Positions 28,277 to 35,850 of a stretch of DNA of 64,000 nucleotides are shown here, piece after piece. The position numbers and the translations under genes were made by a program. The stretch is from Collinsella tanakaei YIT 12063. GTDB lineage: Bacteria > Actinomycetota > Coriobacteriia > Coriobacteriales > Coriobacteriaceae. Positions within the stretch are counted from its first letter, which is position 1, and every line of letters starts with the position of its first letter. Where the stretch lies: assembly GCF_000225705.1 (NCBI RefSeq), contig NZ_JH126468.1, positions 308,818-372,817 of the forward strand, written 5' to 3'. Below the pieces are notes generated by a model that ran no database searches, was not told the DNA's origin, and saw only the letters and a list, made by a program, of their open reading frames with translations.

Positions 28277-29149
28277 CTAGGCGCGCTGACGCTTGACCTC
28301 GTCCCATAGGTCGTTGAGCTCTTGGGTCGACAAGCCCTCGATCGCAACCCCGCGCTGGCGGGCGAGACCTTCCATAGCCTGCCAGCGCGAGCGGAATTTC
28401 GCCGTGCTCGCGCGTAGCGCGCTTTCAGCGTCGATCCCCTCTTTGCGCGCTACGTTTACCAGTGCGAAGAGCACGTCGCCAAACTCCATTTCGCGCTCGG
28501 CGGTGCCGGGGGCCTCCTTCCGGAATTCCTCGCGCTCCTCGTCCACCTTATCCCACACGTCTTGAACCGTCTCCCATTCAAACCCCACGGCAGCGGCTTT
28601 GCGCGATACCTTTTGGGCTTGCATCAGGGCGGGAAGCGAGGTGGGAACGCCATCGAGCAGCCCTTCCGGCCTCTCGCCCGCCTGCACGCTCTCCTTGTCC
28701 TTGGCCTCCTTTTCGGCAAGCTTCACGTTGTCCCAAATCGCCAGCACCTCCTCGGCGTCTTGGGCCGCGGCGTCGCCAAACACGTGCGGGTGCCTGCGGA
28801 TGAGCTTTTGATCTATATCGCGGGCCACGTCCGCCATGGTGAATTCGCCCGCATCCGCCGCGATTTGCGCGTGCAGCACCACCTGCATCAAAACATCGCC
28901 CAGCTCTTCGCGCAGGTGGGCGACATCGTTCGACTCGATGCAATCGACCGCTTCGTAGGCTTCCTCGATCATGTTCTTGGCAATGCTGGCATGCGTCTGC
29001 TTTCGATCCCATGGGCACCCGTCGGGTTGACGCAGGCGCCAGATGGTCTCGACCAGGCCCTGAAACGCTTCGCGAGCATCCGACAGCGTCGAGGTATCGC
29101 GCACCAGACTTGCCAGGCTACCGCTACCGGTGTTCTTCCACTCCGCCAT
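28277..29149 (-). CDS. mazG: Nucleoside triphosphate pyrophosphohydrolase MazG
   Basis: 290 residues; house-cleaning hydrolysis of (d)NTPs to NMP and PPi. Two MazG-like all-alpha domains are visible. The first has LRQPDGCPWDRKQTHASI, MIEEAYEAVDCIE and REELGDVLMQVVLHA with the EExxE-12-28-ExxD metal site. The second has FEWETVQDVWDKVDEE, EFRKEAPG and EFGDVLFALVNVAR. The N-terminal 25 residues are extra. It overlaps no neighbour; the phosphoesterase stop is 5 bp upstream, so the two are one transcript. In actinobacteria mazG normally precedes eno; here larR1-larB-larC sits between them. Confidence 0.95.
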   Translation of the reverse strand: MAEWKNTGSGSLASLVRDTSTLSDAREAFQGLVETIWRLRQPDGCPWDRKQTHASIAKNMIEEAYEAVDCIESNDVAHLREELGDVLMQVVLHAQIAADAGEFTMADVARDIDQKLIRRHPHVFGDAAAQDAEEVLAIWDNVKLAEKEAKDKESVQAGERPEGLLDGVPTSLPALMQAQKVSRKAAAVGFEWETVQDVWDKVDEEREEFRKEAPGTAEREMEFGDVLFALVNVARKEGIDAESALRASTAKFRSRWQAMEGLARQRGVAIEGLSTQELNDLWDEVKRQRA

Positions 29150-29154
29150 AGCGC

Positions 29155-29709
29155 CTACTCCTCGTCCAAAATCACATGGCTAAACGCGCCGTCCTGATAA
29201 ATGCCATAGCTGTGCGTGCCGTCCTTGGGAATTGACACGCTGCCCGGATTGAACAGCCACAGCCCCGGATGCGCCTCGCTTTCCTGATTCACCTTGATAT
29301 GCGTGTGGCCGTACACCAGCGCGGAACCCGCGGGCAGAGACGGCGCGTTGTCCACGCTGTTGTGCATCCCGGCACCAAACACGTGGCCGTGGGTAAGAAA
29401 GAGCGTGCGACCGCTCTCATCAATGAGCTGAGAAAAGTCTGACATACAGGGGAAGGACAGCACCATCTGGTCCACCTCTGCCTCGCAGTTGCCGCGCACC
29501 GCAGTGAGGCAACCGGTTGACGCCAGGTCGTTCAACAAAGGAATCACCTGTTTGGGCGCATAGTCGCGCGGCAGGTCGTTGCGGGGGCCGTGGTAGAGCA
29601 AATCGCCCAGCAACACCACGCGATCAGGCGCCTCGCGCGCGATCGCGTCCATAAGACGGCGGGTCCAATATGCAGATCCATGCAGGTCAGAGGCTATTAC
29701 AAGCTTCAT
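29155..29709 (-). CDS. YfcE/MJ0936-type metallophosphoesterase
   Basis: 184 residues from the ATG at 29709 (GAAAGGAACGGCT upstream). Calcineurin-like phosphodiesterase with all metal motifs: ASDLHGSAYW, GDLLYHGPRND, RGNCEAEVD, LTHGHVFG and YGHTHI, followed by NPGSVSIPKDG. The family hydrolyses phosphodiesters such as bis-pNPP; the physiological substrate is unsettled. It forms an operon with mazG. Confidence 0.92.
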   Translation of the reverse strand: MKLVIASDLHGSAYWTRRLMDAIAREAPDRVVLLGDLLYHGPRNDLPRDYAPKQVIPLLNDLASTGCLTAVRGNCEAEVDQMVLSFPCMSDFSQLIDESGRTLFLTHGHVFGAGMHNSVDNAPSLPAGSALVYGHTHIKVNQESEAHPGLWLFNPGSVSIPKDGTHSYGIYQDGAFSHVILDEE

Positions 29710-29753
29710 AGCCGTTCCTTTCTCATCGACGTCGCTGCTTTGCATGATAAAAC

Positions 29754-29796
29754 GAAAAGGCGGGCGCGCACCCCTTTGGATACCCGTCCGCCTTGA
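29754..29796 (-). terminator. Terminator after the small membrane protein gene
   Basis: Minus strand: AAGGCGG (29788-29794) pairs with CCGCCTT (29757-29763), with extra partial pairing inside; TTCGTTTTA follows. Confidence 0.65.
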
Positions 29797-29823
29797 AAAC
29801 CCAGCCGTCAAACGTTTAAGGCC

Positions 29824-30195
29824 CTAGCGCAGGGCCTCTTTGTTGACCCGGTGCGCCGCAAAGGAATACACCAGGTTGACGGTCGCGTTGACCAGCGTGG
29901 GCACCCATAGCCCCTCCATAAGCATGATGTAGAGGACAGAGGCCGCGTTAACGATCAGAGCCATAACGATGATGGGCAAAAGGCCGGTCACGCGGCTGGG
30001 CACGTTGGCCGCAGTCGACCCCAAAAAGCCCAGCAGAATATCGAATAGCGCCGTCAGGGCGGTGAGCACCGCGATGATGATGCCGGGGAACGTCTCTGCG
30101 TGGATAAAGTTCATCACGGTGAGGGGGATGAACAGGCCACCCAAAACAAGCATGACGATGCTGGTGATCTTGAGCAACTTTTGCATTGCGGACAT
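29824..30195 (-). CDS. Small four-helix membrane protein, unassigned
   Basis: About 123 residues from the ATG at 30195 (AGAGAAG upstream). Four hydrophobic segments: SIVMLVLGGLFIPLTVM, PGIIIAVLTALTALFDILLG, VTGLLPIIVMALIVNAASVL and a last one around NLVYSFAAHRV. I recognise no family name, but such four-helix proteins are common in Coriobacteriia. TACAAT at about 30245-30250 on the minus strand is a possible -10 box. Confidence 0.75.
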   Translation of the reverse strand: MSAMQKLLKITSIVMLVLGGLFIPLTVMNFIHAETFPGIIIAVLTALTALFDILLGFLGSTAANVPSRVTGLLPIIVMALIVNAASVLYIMLMEGLWVPTLVNATVNLVYSFAAHRVNKEALR

Positions 30196-30364
30196 AGGCG
30201 TCTTCTCTTTCGCACGGTTGGTTGGCAGTTTTTGGACGAGGGTATTGTACCTGCCGCGCACGCCCTTGCACCCCGCAAGTGCCCGCTTGGGCGTGCGCTC
30301 CGCGCGTCAAACCGACCAACGGCAGCAACGTGCTCGACGAACGGCGGCGCTACCAACCCGGGCG

Positions 30365-31033
30365 CTAGCCCATCACGTAGCGCTCAAGCCGCTCTTTATC
30401 GTGAATCACAATGCGGCTTCCGCGCTCGCGCGTGGATATAATCCCCTTTTCGCGAAAGCCCCGCAGGATACGGTTAACGCTGCTTCTGGACGAGATGCCG
30501 CAGAACTGGGCGATGTCCTCGTTGGTGATGTCCAGAGTTATCATGCTTCCGCCCTCGCACGGGGCGCCAAATCGATCGTTCAGGTCGTAGAGAAATCCAC
30601 CTACCGCACCCACTTTGCCGTTCATGGTGAGGTACCTCATACGGTACAGGGTCTCTTCCAAGCTTGAGCGGTAGTAATCTTTCACGCAACCCAGCAGCAA
30701 AGGGTCCTCGTTCACAAAATCCCAAAACGCCACCCGCGGAATCCTCATATAGAGCGCCTCATCGGATTCCACCCGCACGGTAAACGGAGCCTTGGCACGG
30801 CTGCTCACCTCGTCGCGCAGCAGCGACACCGGGCTGGGGCCCTTGATATAGAAGATGTTGAATTCGCTTCCCTCCCGCAATGTGACGCTTGTTTTCACCA
30901 CGCCAGAGACCAAAACGTAGACATACTCCTGGTCGAGTCCGTAGTAGGAGAGATATTCGTGCCGTAGCTTACGCGTCTCGGCAAACCCCTTCTTTCTCAA
31001 ATAGTCAACTAGATAGCTAGACTCCTCCGCCAT
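30365..31033 (-). CDS. Crp/Fnr-family regulator divergent from larA (LarR-like), copy 2
   Basis: 222 residues. Same architecture as the protein at 27150: YVLVSGVVKTSVTLREGSEF, FYIKGPSPVSLLRDE, ESDEALYMRIPR and the winged helix NEDIAQFCGISSRSSVNRIL. The two are clearly paralogues (about 60% identical by eye). Its start is separated from larA by about 160 bp that hold the larA promoter and a candidate site ACATTTGGTA. This divergent regulator/larA layout is the same as larR/larA in L. plantarum. Lactate sensing is inferred. Confidence 0.9.
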   Translation of the reverse strand: MAEESSYLVDYLRKKGFAETRKLRHEYLSYYGLDQEYVYVLVSGVVKTSVTLREGSEFNIFYIKGPSPVSLLRDEVSSRAKAPFTVRVESDEALYMRIPRVAFWDFVNEDPLLLGCVKDYYRSSLEETLYRMRYLTMNGKVGAVGGFLYDLNDRFGAPCEGGSMITLDITNEDIAQFCGISSRSSVNRILRGFREKGIISTRERGSRIVIHDKERLERYVMG

Positions 31034-31093
31034 GCGGCGCCCCTTTCAGATTTGTTAAGCCCGACCACTGTATACACCTAGCGAAACGTTGAG

Positions 31094-31122
31094 TTGACAT
31101 TTGGTAACTACATTCGACATAA
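31094..31122 (+). promoter_or_regulatory. larA promoter with overlapping LarR-like site
   Basis: TTGACA (31094-31099), a 17-bp spacer and ACATAA (31117-31122). AGTTGACATTTGGTAACT, an imperfect 18-bp palindrome (AGTT..CA..TG..AACT), covers the -35 box at 31092-31109. The same ACATTTGGTA decamer occurs upstream of the other Crp/Fnr gene. Confidence 0.55.
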
Positions 31123-31196
31123 CGCGCACCCTTTCAAACCCCCATAGTTACCCCGGCTTAAACGCCAACGAAGGTATATGACAGAAAGGGATGGCC

Positions 31197-32471
31197 ATGT
31201 TTGACATCGACGTGCCGTACGACCGCACCAAGCTGCACATCAGCCTGCCAGAAGAGTGCGTCGCCGGAGTGCTCGAGGGGCACCAAAGCGAATTCAAGGC
31301 AGAAGGTACCCAGGAGCAGCTTATCGAGCGGGCCCTCGACAACCCGTATTCGTCGCCCACGCTTGAGGAGCTCTGCCAAAACAAGCACGACATCGTGATC
31401 ATCAGCTCCGACCACACCCGCCCCGTCCCCTCAAAGGTCACCATGCCCATTCTGCTGCGCCGCATCCACGCCGCCGCCCCGCAGGCTCGCGTGCGCATCC
31501 TGGTCGCAACCGGCATGCATCGCCCTTCCACCCACGAAGAGCTAGTCGATAAATACGGCGAGGAGATAGTGGCGAACGAGGAGATTGTGATGCACGTCGC
31601 CACCGATGACGACGCCATGATCCATATCGGCACCCTTCCCTCGGGCGGCTCCTGCATCATCAACCGCATCGCCGCCCAGGCAGACCTGCTTCTTGCAGAG
31701 GGCTTTATCGAGCCGCATTTCTTCGCCGGCTTCTCCGGTTCGCGCAAGTCTGTGCTCCCCGGCATCGCCTCATACAAGACCATCATGTACAACCACAACG
31801 GTCAGTTTATCCATGATTCCCACTCCCGCGCCGGCGTGCTCGACGGCAACCAGGTCCACAAGGACATGATGGCCGCGGCCGAGATGGCGGGCCTGAGATT
31901 CATCCTCAACGTAGTGCTCAACGGCGACCATGAGGTCATTGGAGCGTTTGCGGGCGATATCCACAACGCGCACGAGGCAGGCTGCTCCTTTGTGAGGGAG
32001 CTGGCAGGCGTCAAGGCCGTACCCTGCGATGTCGCCATCACCACCAACGGCGGCTACCCCCTTGACCAGAACATCTACCAGGCCGTCAAGGGCATGACCG
32101 CGGCAGAAGCCACGTTGGACGAGGGCGGCGTCATCATCTCGATCGCCGGCTGCAGTGACGGCCACGGTGGCGAGGGCTTTTATCGCAACATCGCCGAGAA
32201 TGACCCCGCGGAGTTTGAGAAGTCCTGCATCACCCGCGCCAAAAGCGACACGCTCGCCGACCAGTGGACCGCGCAGATCTTCGCCCGCATCCTGGCCCAT
32301 CATCCCGTCATCTTGGTCACCGACCTTTGCGACCATGACATGATCCGCGCCATGCATATGACCCCCGCCAGCACCGTGGAAGAGGCGATCGCCATCGCCA
32401 GAGACCTCAAGGGAGCGGATGCAAAGTTCGCGATCATCCCCGACGGACTGGGGGTTGTCGTCACTCGCTAG
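31197..32471 (+). CDS. larA: Nickel-dependent lactate racemase LarA
   Basis: 424 residues from the ATG at 31197; AAAGGG is 6 bases upstream and family proteins begin with this MFDIDVPY-type sequence. Interconverts D- and L-lactate using a nickel pincer cofactor bound to a lysine. Seen: SSDHTRPVPSKV (substrate Arg); LVATGMHRPSTHEE (catalytic His); EPHFFAGFSGSRKSVLPGI (second His and the cofactor-linked Lys); then HDSHSRAGVLDGNQVHKDM; a C-terminal domain with TNGGYPLDQNIYQAVKGM. All key residues are present. Other LarA-like enzymes racemize other 2-hydroxy acids, but larD downstream supports lactate. No larE (sulphur transferase) is in the window. Confidence 0.95.
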   Translation: MFDIDVPYDRTKLHISLPEECVAGVLEGHQSEFKAEGTQEQLIERALDNPYSSPTLEELCQNKHDIVIISSDHTRPVPSKVTMPILLRRIHAAAPQARVRILVATGMHRPSTHEELVDKYGEEIVANEEIVMHVATDDDAMIHIGTLPSGGSCIINRIAAQADLLLAEGFIEPHFFAGFSGSRKSVLPGIASYKTIMYNHNGQFIHDSHSRAGVLDGNQVHKDMMAAAEMAGLRFILNVVLNGDHEVIGAFAGDIHNAHEAGCSFVRELAGVKAVPCDVAITTNGGYPLDQNIYQAVKGMTAAEATLDEGGVIISIAGCSDGHGGEGFYRNIAENDPAEFEKSCITRAKSDTLADQWTAQIFARILAHHPVILVTDLCDHDMIRAMHMTPASTVEEAIAIARDLKGADAKFAIIPDGLGVVVTR

Positions 32472-32497
32472 CGCGCTGCAACCCCATCTTCCCCTCG

Positions 32498-32575
32498 CGC
32501 CCCTTCCCGCAAGCGCCCCTTCCCGCAAGCACCCCTTCCCGCAAGCACCCCCTCCCGCAAACACCCACTTCCCTT
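32498..32575. repeat. 16-bp tandem repeat between larA and larD
   Basis: About 4.8 copies of CGCCCCTTCCCGCAAG (with CA for CG in later copies) start 26 bp after the larA stop. Later copies degrade. Pyrimidine-rich on the plus strand. Function unknown; it may simply be slippage-prone DNA. Confidence 0.85.
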
Positions 32576-32649
32576 AGCCGAACGGTGCGCCATCGCGTCC
32601 AAGCGGCAATCTGGCAGCCGTGGTCGATTTCCCTCGCGCTCAAAACTGG

Positions 32650-32716
32650 TGAGAACGCCTTTTGGACGTTTTTGCGCGGTTTCGAAAGGCTGAAAAACGT
32701 CCAAATGGCGTTCTCA
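32650..32716. repeat. Long near-perfect inverted repeat between larA and larD
   Basis: Two 24-bp arms (32650-32673 and 32693-32716; left arm begins TGAGAACGCC and ends GACGTTTTT) differ at one base and enclose a 19-base loop. The RNA would form a very stable hairpin without a terminal T-tract. It may be a mobile palindromic element, an attenuator or an mRNA-processing site between larA and larD. Confidence 0.85.
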
Positions 32717-32893
32717 TGAAAACAGCCGCGGATAAACGGTCGCGGGAGCAGACAACAAGCAACGTCTTTGAGCAGCCACTCGGAAATGGGGGCTAAAAAG
32801 GATGCGAAGCAGAAAGGGGATGGCAGTCATATGCAGCTGCCCCCGTGCGCTTTCATCCCACCTTCTTTTTCGCTTCATCAAGATAGGATCCTT

Positions 32894-33625
32894 ATGTTTG
32901 AACATCTTTTTGCCGAATTCGCCTCAACCGCCCTGATGATTGTCTTTGGCGTCGGCGTCCATTGCGACGAAACCCTCAAAGGCAGCAAATACCGCGGATC
33001 AGGTCATATGTTTGCCATCACCACCTGGTCGTTTGGCATCTCCGTTTGCCTCTTTATCTTTGGAGGCGTATGCATGAACCCGGCTATGGCCCTGTGCCAA
33101 AGCATTGTGGGCCTTGTCCCTTGGAGCAGTCTGGTCCCTTACGTCATCGCCGAGATGCTCGGTGGCATCGCCGGCGCCTGCATGGCGTGGTTCATCTACG
33201 CCGACGACTTCAAGGCATCCGAGTTTGAGGTCGATCCCGTAGCCATACGCAACATCTTCTCCACCAACCCCACCACGGAGTCATACAACCTGCCGCGCAA
33301 TTTTGCGATCGAGGCATTCGACACGTTTATTTTCCTCACCGGCATCCTCTGCATCGCCGCGAACGTGGGCGAAAACACCATGATGCTGGGCATTGGCGTG
33401 GGTCTTTTGGTCTGGGCGGTAGGCATGGGCTTGGGCGGCGTCACCGGCTTTGCCATGAACCAGGCACGCGACCTTGGCCCCCGCATCGCCTATCAGATCC
33501 TCCCCATTGCCAACAAGACCGACAACGACTGGAAGTACGGCCTGTTGGTCCCCGGCATCGCCCCCTTTGTGGGCGCGATCGCAGCAGCCCTGTTCACCAC
33601 GCTGGTCCTGGGCGTCACCTTCTAG
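32894..33625 (+). CDS. larD: LarD-like lactate/glycerol facilitator (MIP family)
   Basis: 243 residues from the ATG at 32894 (AGGATCCTT upstream); an upstream in-frame start lacks a ribosome site. Aquaporin/GlpF superfamily channel with about six helices. First pore motif in GGVCMNPAMALCQSI; the second is NQA, not NPA, in GFAMNQARDLGPRIAYQILP. In L. plantarum LarD is a lactic-acid channel encoded in the lar operon, so the position after larA supports that role. An AT-rich, repeat-containing 420-bp gap separates it from larA. Confidence 0.85.
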   Translation: MFEHLFAEFASTALMIVFGVGVHCDETLKGSKYRGSGHMFAITTWSFGISVCLFIFGGVCMNPAMALCQSIVGLVPWSSLVPYVIAEMLGGIAGACMAWFIYADDFKASEFEVDPVAIRNIFSTNPTTESYNLPRNFAIEAFDTFIFLTGILCIAANVGENTMMLGIGVGLLVWAVGMGLGGVTGFAMNQARDLGPRIAYQILPIANKTDNDWKYGLLVPGIAPFVGAIAAALFTTLVLGVTF

Positions 33626-33660
33626 GGCCCTTTCTAGAACCATTCGGCACCGTGCTGGCA

Positions 33661-33708
33661 AAGAGCGCCCGCAGCGACATCCAATGCGCTGCGGGCGCTC
33701 TTTTTTGA
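33661..33708 (+). terminator. Strong terminator after larD
   Basis: AAGAGCGCCCGCAGCG (33661-33676) pairs perfectly with CGCTGCGGGCGCTCTT (33687-33702) over 16 bp, followed by more Ts. Confidence 0.95.
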
Positions 33709-33864
33709 TGCGCGGCCCGTATTCGCCACGATGATGCGCAAAGCGACACGGCGCCAATCAATCGACACGGCAAATATTCTGGACGATGCTATAGTAAACC
33801 GAGACTTACTTATACGCTTTTCAGGCGCTTGGGAAAAGCCGAGCGCCATCGGCTTGGAGGCCCC

Positions 33865-34209
33865 ATGGAAGATACCCCGCGCATCGCAGCAAGGCGCAAG
33901 CGTGAAAAACTCGTTGTCTCGCAGATGGTCGCCATCTATTGCGCCGGGCACCATCCGGCAGCGTCCCGCACCAAGACCGCCCACTGCGGCGGCGCCATAT
34001 GCCCAGACTGCGCCGAGCTTGATCGCTTTGCGGTGGCGCGCACCCAACGATGCCGTAAGATGGAGACAAAAACGTCTTGCAACAAATGCGAGCACCATTG
34101 CTATAGCCCGCAGATGCAGCAGCGCATTCGCGATGTCATGCGCTATGCGGGCCCACGCATGCTCTACCATCACCCCATCGCCGCCATCCGCCACATGCTG
34201 GGCAAATAG
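33865..34209 (+). CDS. YgbA-like protein (nitrous oxide-stimulated promoter family)
   Basis: 114 residues from the ATG at 33865 with GGAGGCCCC upstream. Cys/His-rich small protein of the PF11756 family: REKLVVSQMVAIYCAGHH, CPDCAELDRFA, CNKCEHHCYSPQMQQRIRDVMRYAGPRML (spread over residues about 70-100). The paired cysteines suggest a metal site. In E. coli ygbA is induced by nitric oxide through NsrR; no regulator is visible here. TATAGT at 33790-33795 may be its -10 box. Confidence 0.85.
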   Translation: MEDTPRIAARRKREKLVVSQMVAIYCAGHHPAASRTKTAHCGGAICPDCAELDRFAVARTQRCRKMETKTSCNKCEHHCYSPQMQQRIRDVMRYAGPRMLYHHPIAAIRHMLGK

Positions 34210-34249
34210 CCATCCCTATCGGCGCCGGAGCCAAATCCGTTCACCGATG

Positions 34250-34609
34250 CTACAGCAGGGCCTCCTCCCAAGAGGCCTCTTTGAAGCCCACCAAGACCGC
34301 ACCGTCCGTAACCACGATGGGGCGCTTCACCAGCATGCCGTCGGTCGCCAGCAGGGCGAAGGCCTCCTCATCCGACATGCCCGCATCCAGCTTGGCCTTG
34401 ATGCCCAGCTCGCGGTACTTCATGCCGCTGGTATTGAAGAAGCGACGGAGCGGCAGTCCGGAGCGCTGCTGCCAGGCAGCAAGCTCTTCAGCCGTGGGGT
34501 TATCCTCCACAATATGGCGATCGATGTACTCAACCCCATGCTCGTCCAACCATTTCTTAGCTTTCTTGCGCGTGGTGCACTTGGGATATTCGATAAAGAG
34601 AGCGGTCAT
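34250..34609 (-). CDS. ArsC/Spx-family protein (YffB-like)
   Basis: 119-residue thioredoxin-fold protein. IEYPKCTTRKKAKKWLDEHGV has one active-site Cys, YIDRHIVEDNPTAEEL and LPLRRFFNTSGMKYRELG follow, then LLATDGMLVKRPIVV, the Arg-containing signature of arsenate reductase-like proteins. It lacks the CxxC of Spx, so it is closer to YffB/ArsC-like reductases. Monocistronic; convergent with the YgbA-like gene. A role in arsenate detoxification is uncertain. Confidence 0.88.
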   Translation of the reverse strand: MTALFIEYPKCTTRKKAKKWLDEHGVEYIDRHIVEDNPTAEELAAWQQRSGLPLRRFFNTSGMKYRELGIKAKLDAGMSDEEAFALLATDGMLVKRPIVVTDGAVLVGFKEASWEEALL

Positions 34610-34839
34610 GTCTGACTCCTTGTTGGTAGCGTTTACATTGCCGCGATTCTAGCACGCGGACGCATGGGTCGCCACGGGCTCGCGACCATTTAGAAAAGCC
34701 GGGGGCGCCCAGCGGTCACCCTGCCGTTATCCATCCAAAAAGGCCGCGTTAAATTCGCGTCAAGCAAGAGCGGAGCGCGCGCGAAAACCAGCCAGACATG
34801 CCACAATTGCCCATACGCATACCCCGCAGAGGAGGAGCC

Positions 34840-35802
34840 ATGTCGCCAGCACATTCGCCTATCGCCCCGGTCGCCGCCCCAAACGCCTCGGCAGCCGTCC
34901 GGCCCATCGTCGACTGCCACACCCACACGCGCTTCTCTGACGGCGAGCCCACGTTTGAGGAGAACATCCGTGCCGCTGCTGCTGCGGGCTGCCGAATCAT
35001 GGTTTCCACCGACCACCTCACCCTGCCCGCCAGCATGGATCCCGCCGGCGAGGTCCAAGTAACGCTTACAGACCTGCCGGCGCACCGCGCCGCCTTTGAA
35101 TCAGCGCGCGGCCTCGCGGCGCGGATCGCCCCCAACCTTGAGGTTGTCTACGGTTTTGAATGCGACTGGTATCCCGGCTGCGAGGAAAACGTAGGCCGCT
35201 GGAGCGCCGGCGCCGTTGTGCGCCTGGGCAGCGTCCACTGGATTGGAGAAGTGGGCGACATTCGCCTTGCCGCCGGCGAAGCCGGGTCAAGAAACGTTAC
35301 CCGCGCAGATTCGCCCACCTCTGACAACGGCTGGATTGACGATGGCAGCGACCTGCACGTTTGGATCAACCTGGGCGCGGATGAGGTCTGGCGTCGCTAC
35401 GCGGACGCATGGTGCCGCGCTTGCGAGAGCCCCCTCGCCTTTGACATCATGGCTCACCCGGACCTCGCCATGCGCTTTGCCAACGAGGGCCTCGCCCCCA
35501 CTCGCGACCTCGCCCCGCTGTGGGACCAAATGGTCGCCTGCGCACGCGACACAGGCAGGCGCATCGAGGTATCGACCGCCGGATTGCGTAAGACCGTGGA
35601 CGATTACTACCCCACCCGCAGCCTGCTTGAGCGCTTCGCGCGCGCCGGCGTCCCCATCGCGCTTGGCTCGGACTCGCACCGCGCCCGCGATATCTGCTGG
35701 GGCATTCGCGATGCGCAGGCATATGCGTACTCATGTGGCTATCGCTCCTTCGATGCGCCCCATGCAGACGGCGATTGGGAAACCTTCTCTTTGGACGAGT
35801 AA
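34840..35802 (+). CDS. PHP-domain histidinol-phosphatase
   Basis: 320 residues from the ATG at 34840 with GGAGGAGCC. The PHP metal motifs are present: VDCHTHTRFSDGE, STDHLTLP, a VYGFECDWYPG strand, LGSVHWI, MAHPDLA, and C-terminal IALGSDSHRARDICWGI. The layout matches HisK/HisJ-type histidinol-phosphate phosphatases. The his operon 3 kb away has no phosphatase gene, so this enzyme could supply that step. The N-terminal 15 residues are a Pro/Ala linker. The assignment to histidine synthesis is inference; other PHP phosphoesterases look similar. Confidence 0.78.
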   Translation: MSPAHSPIAPVAAPNASAAVRPIVDCHTHTRFSDGEPTFEENIRAAAAAGCRIMVSTDHLTLPASMDPAGEVQVTLTDLPAHRAAFESARGLAARIAPNLEVVYGFECDWYPGCEENVGRWSAGAVVRLGSVHWIGEVGDIRLAAGEAGSRNVTRADSPTSDNGWIDDGSDLHVWINLGADEVWRRYADAWCRACESPLAFDIMAHPDLAMRFANEGLAPTRDLAPLWDQMVACARDTGRRIEVSTAGLRKTVDDYYPTRSLLERFARAGVPIALGSDSHRARDICWGIRDAQAYAYSCGYRSFDAPHADGDWETFSLDE

Positions 35803-35850
35803 ACGCCTCGAGGACCACTCATCCGGATGCCAAGCGGACCGCCCTACGCG

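Noticed and set aside
32498-32575. CRISPR or satellite of functional spacers
   Set aside because: Pure 16-bp tandem repetition without spacers.
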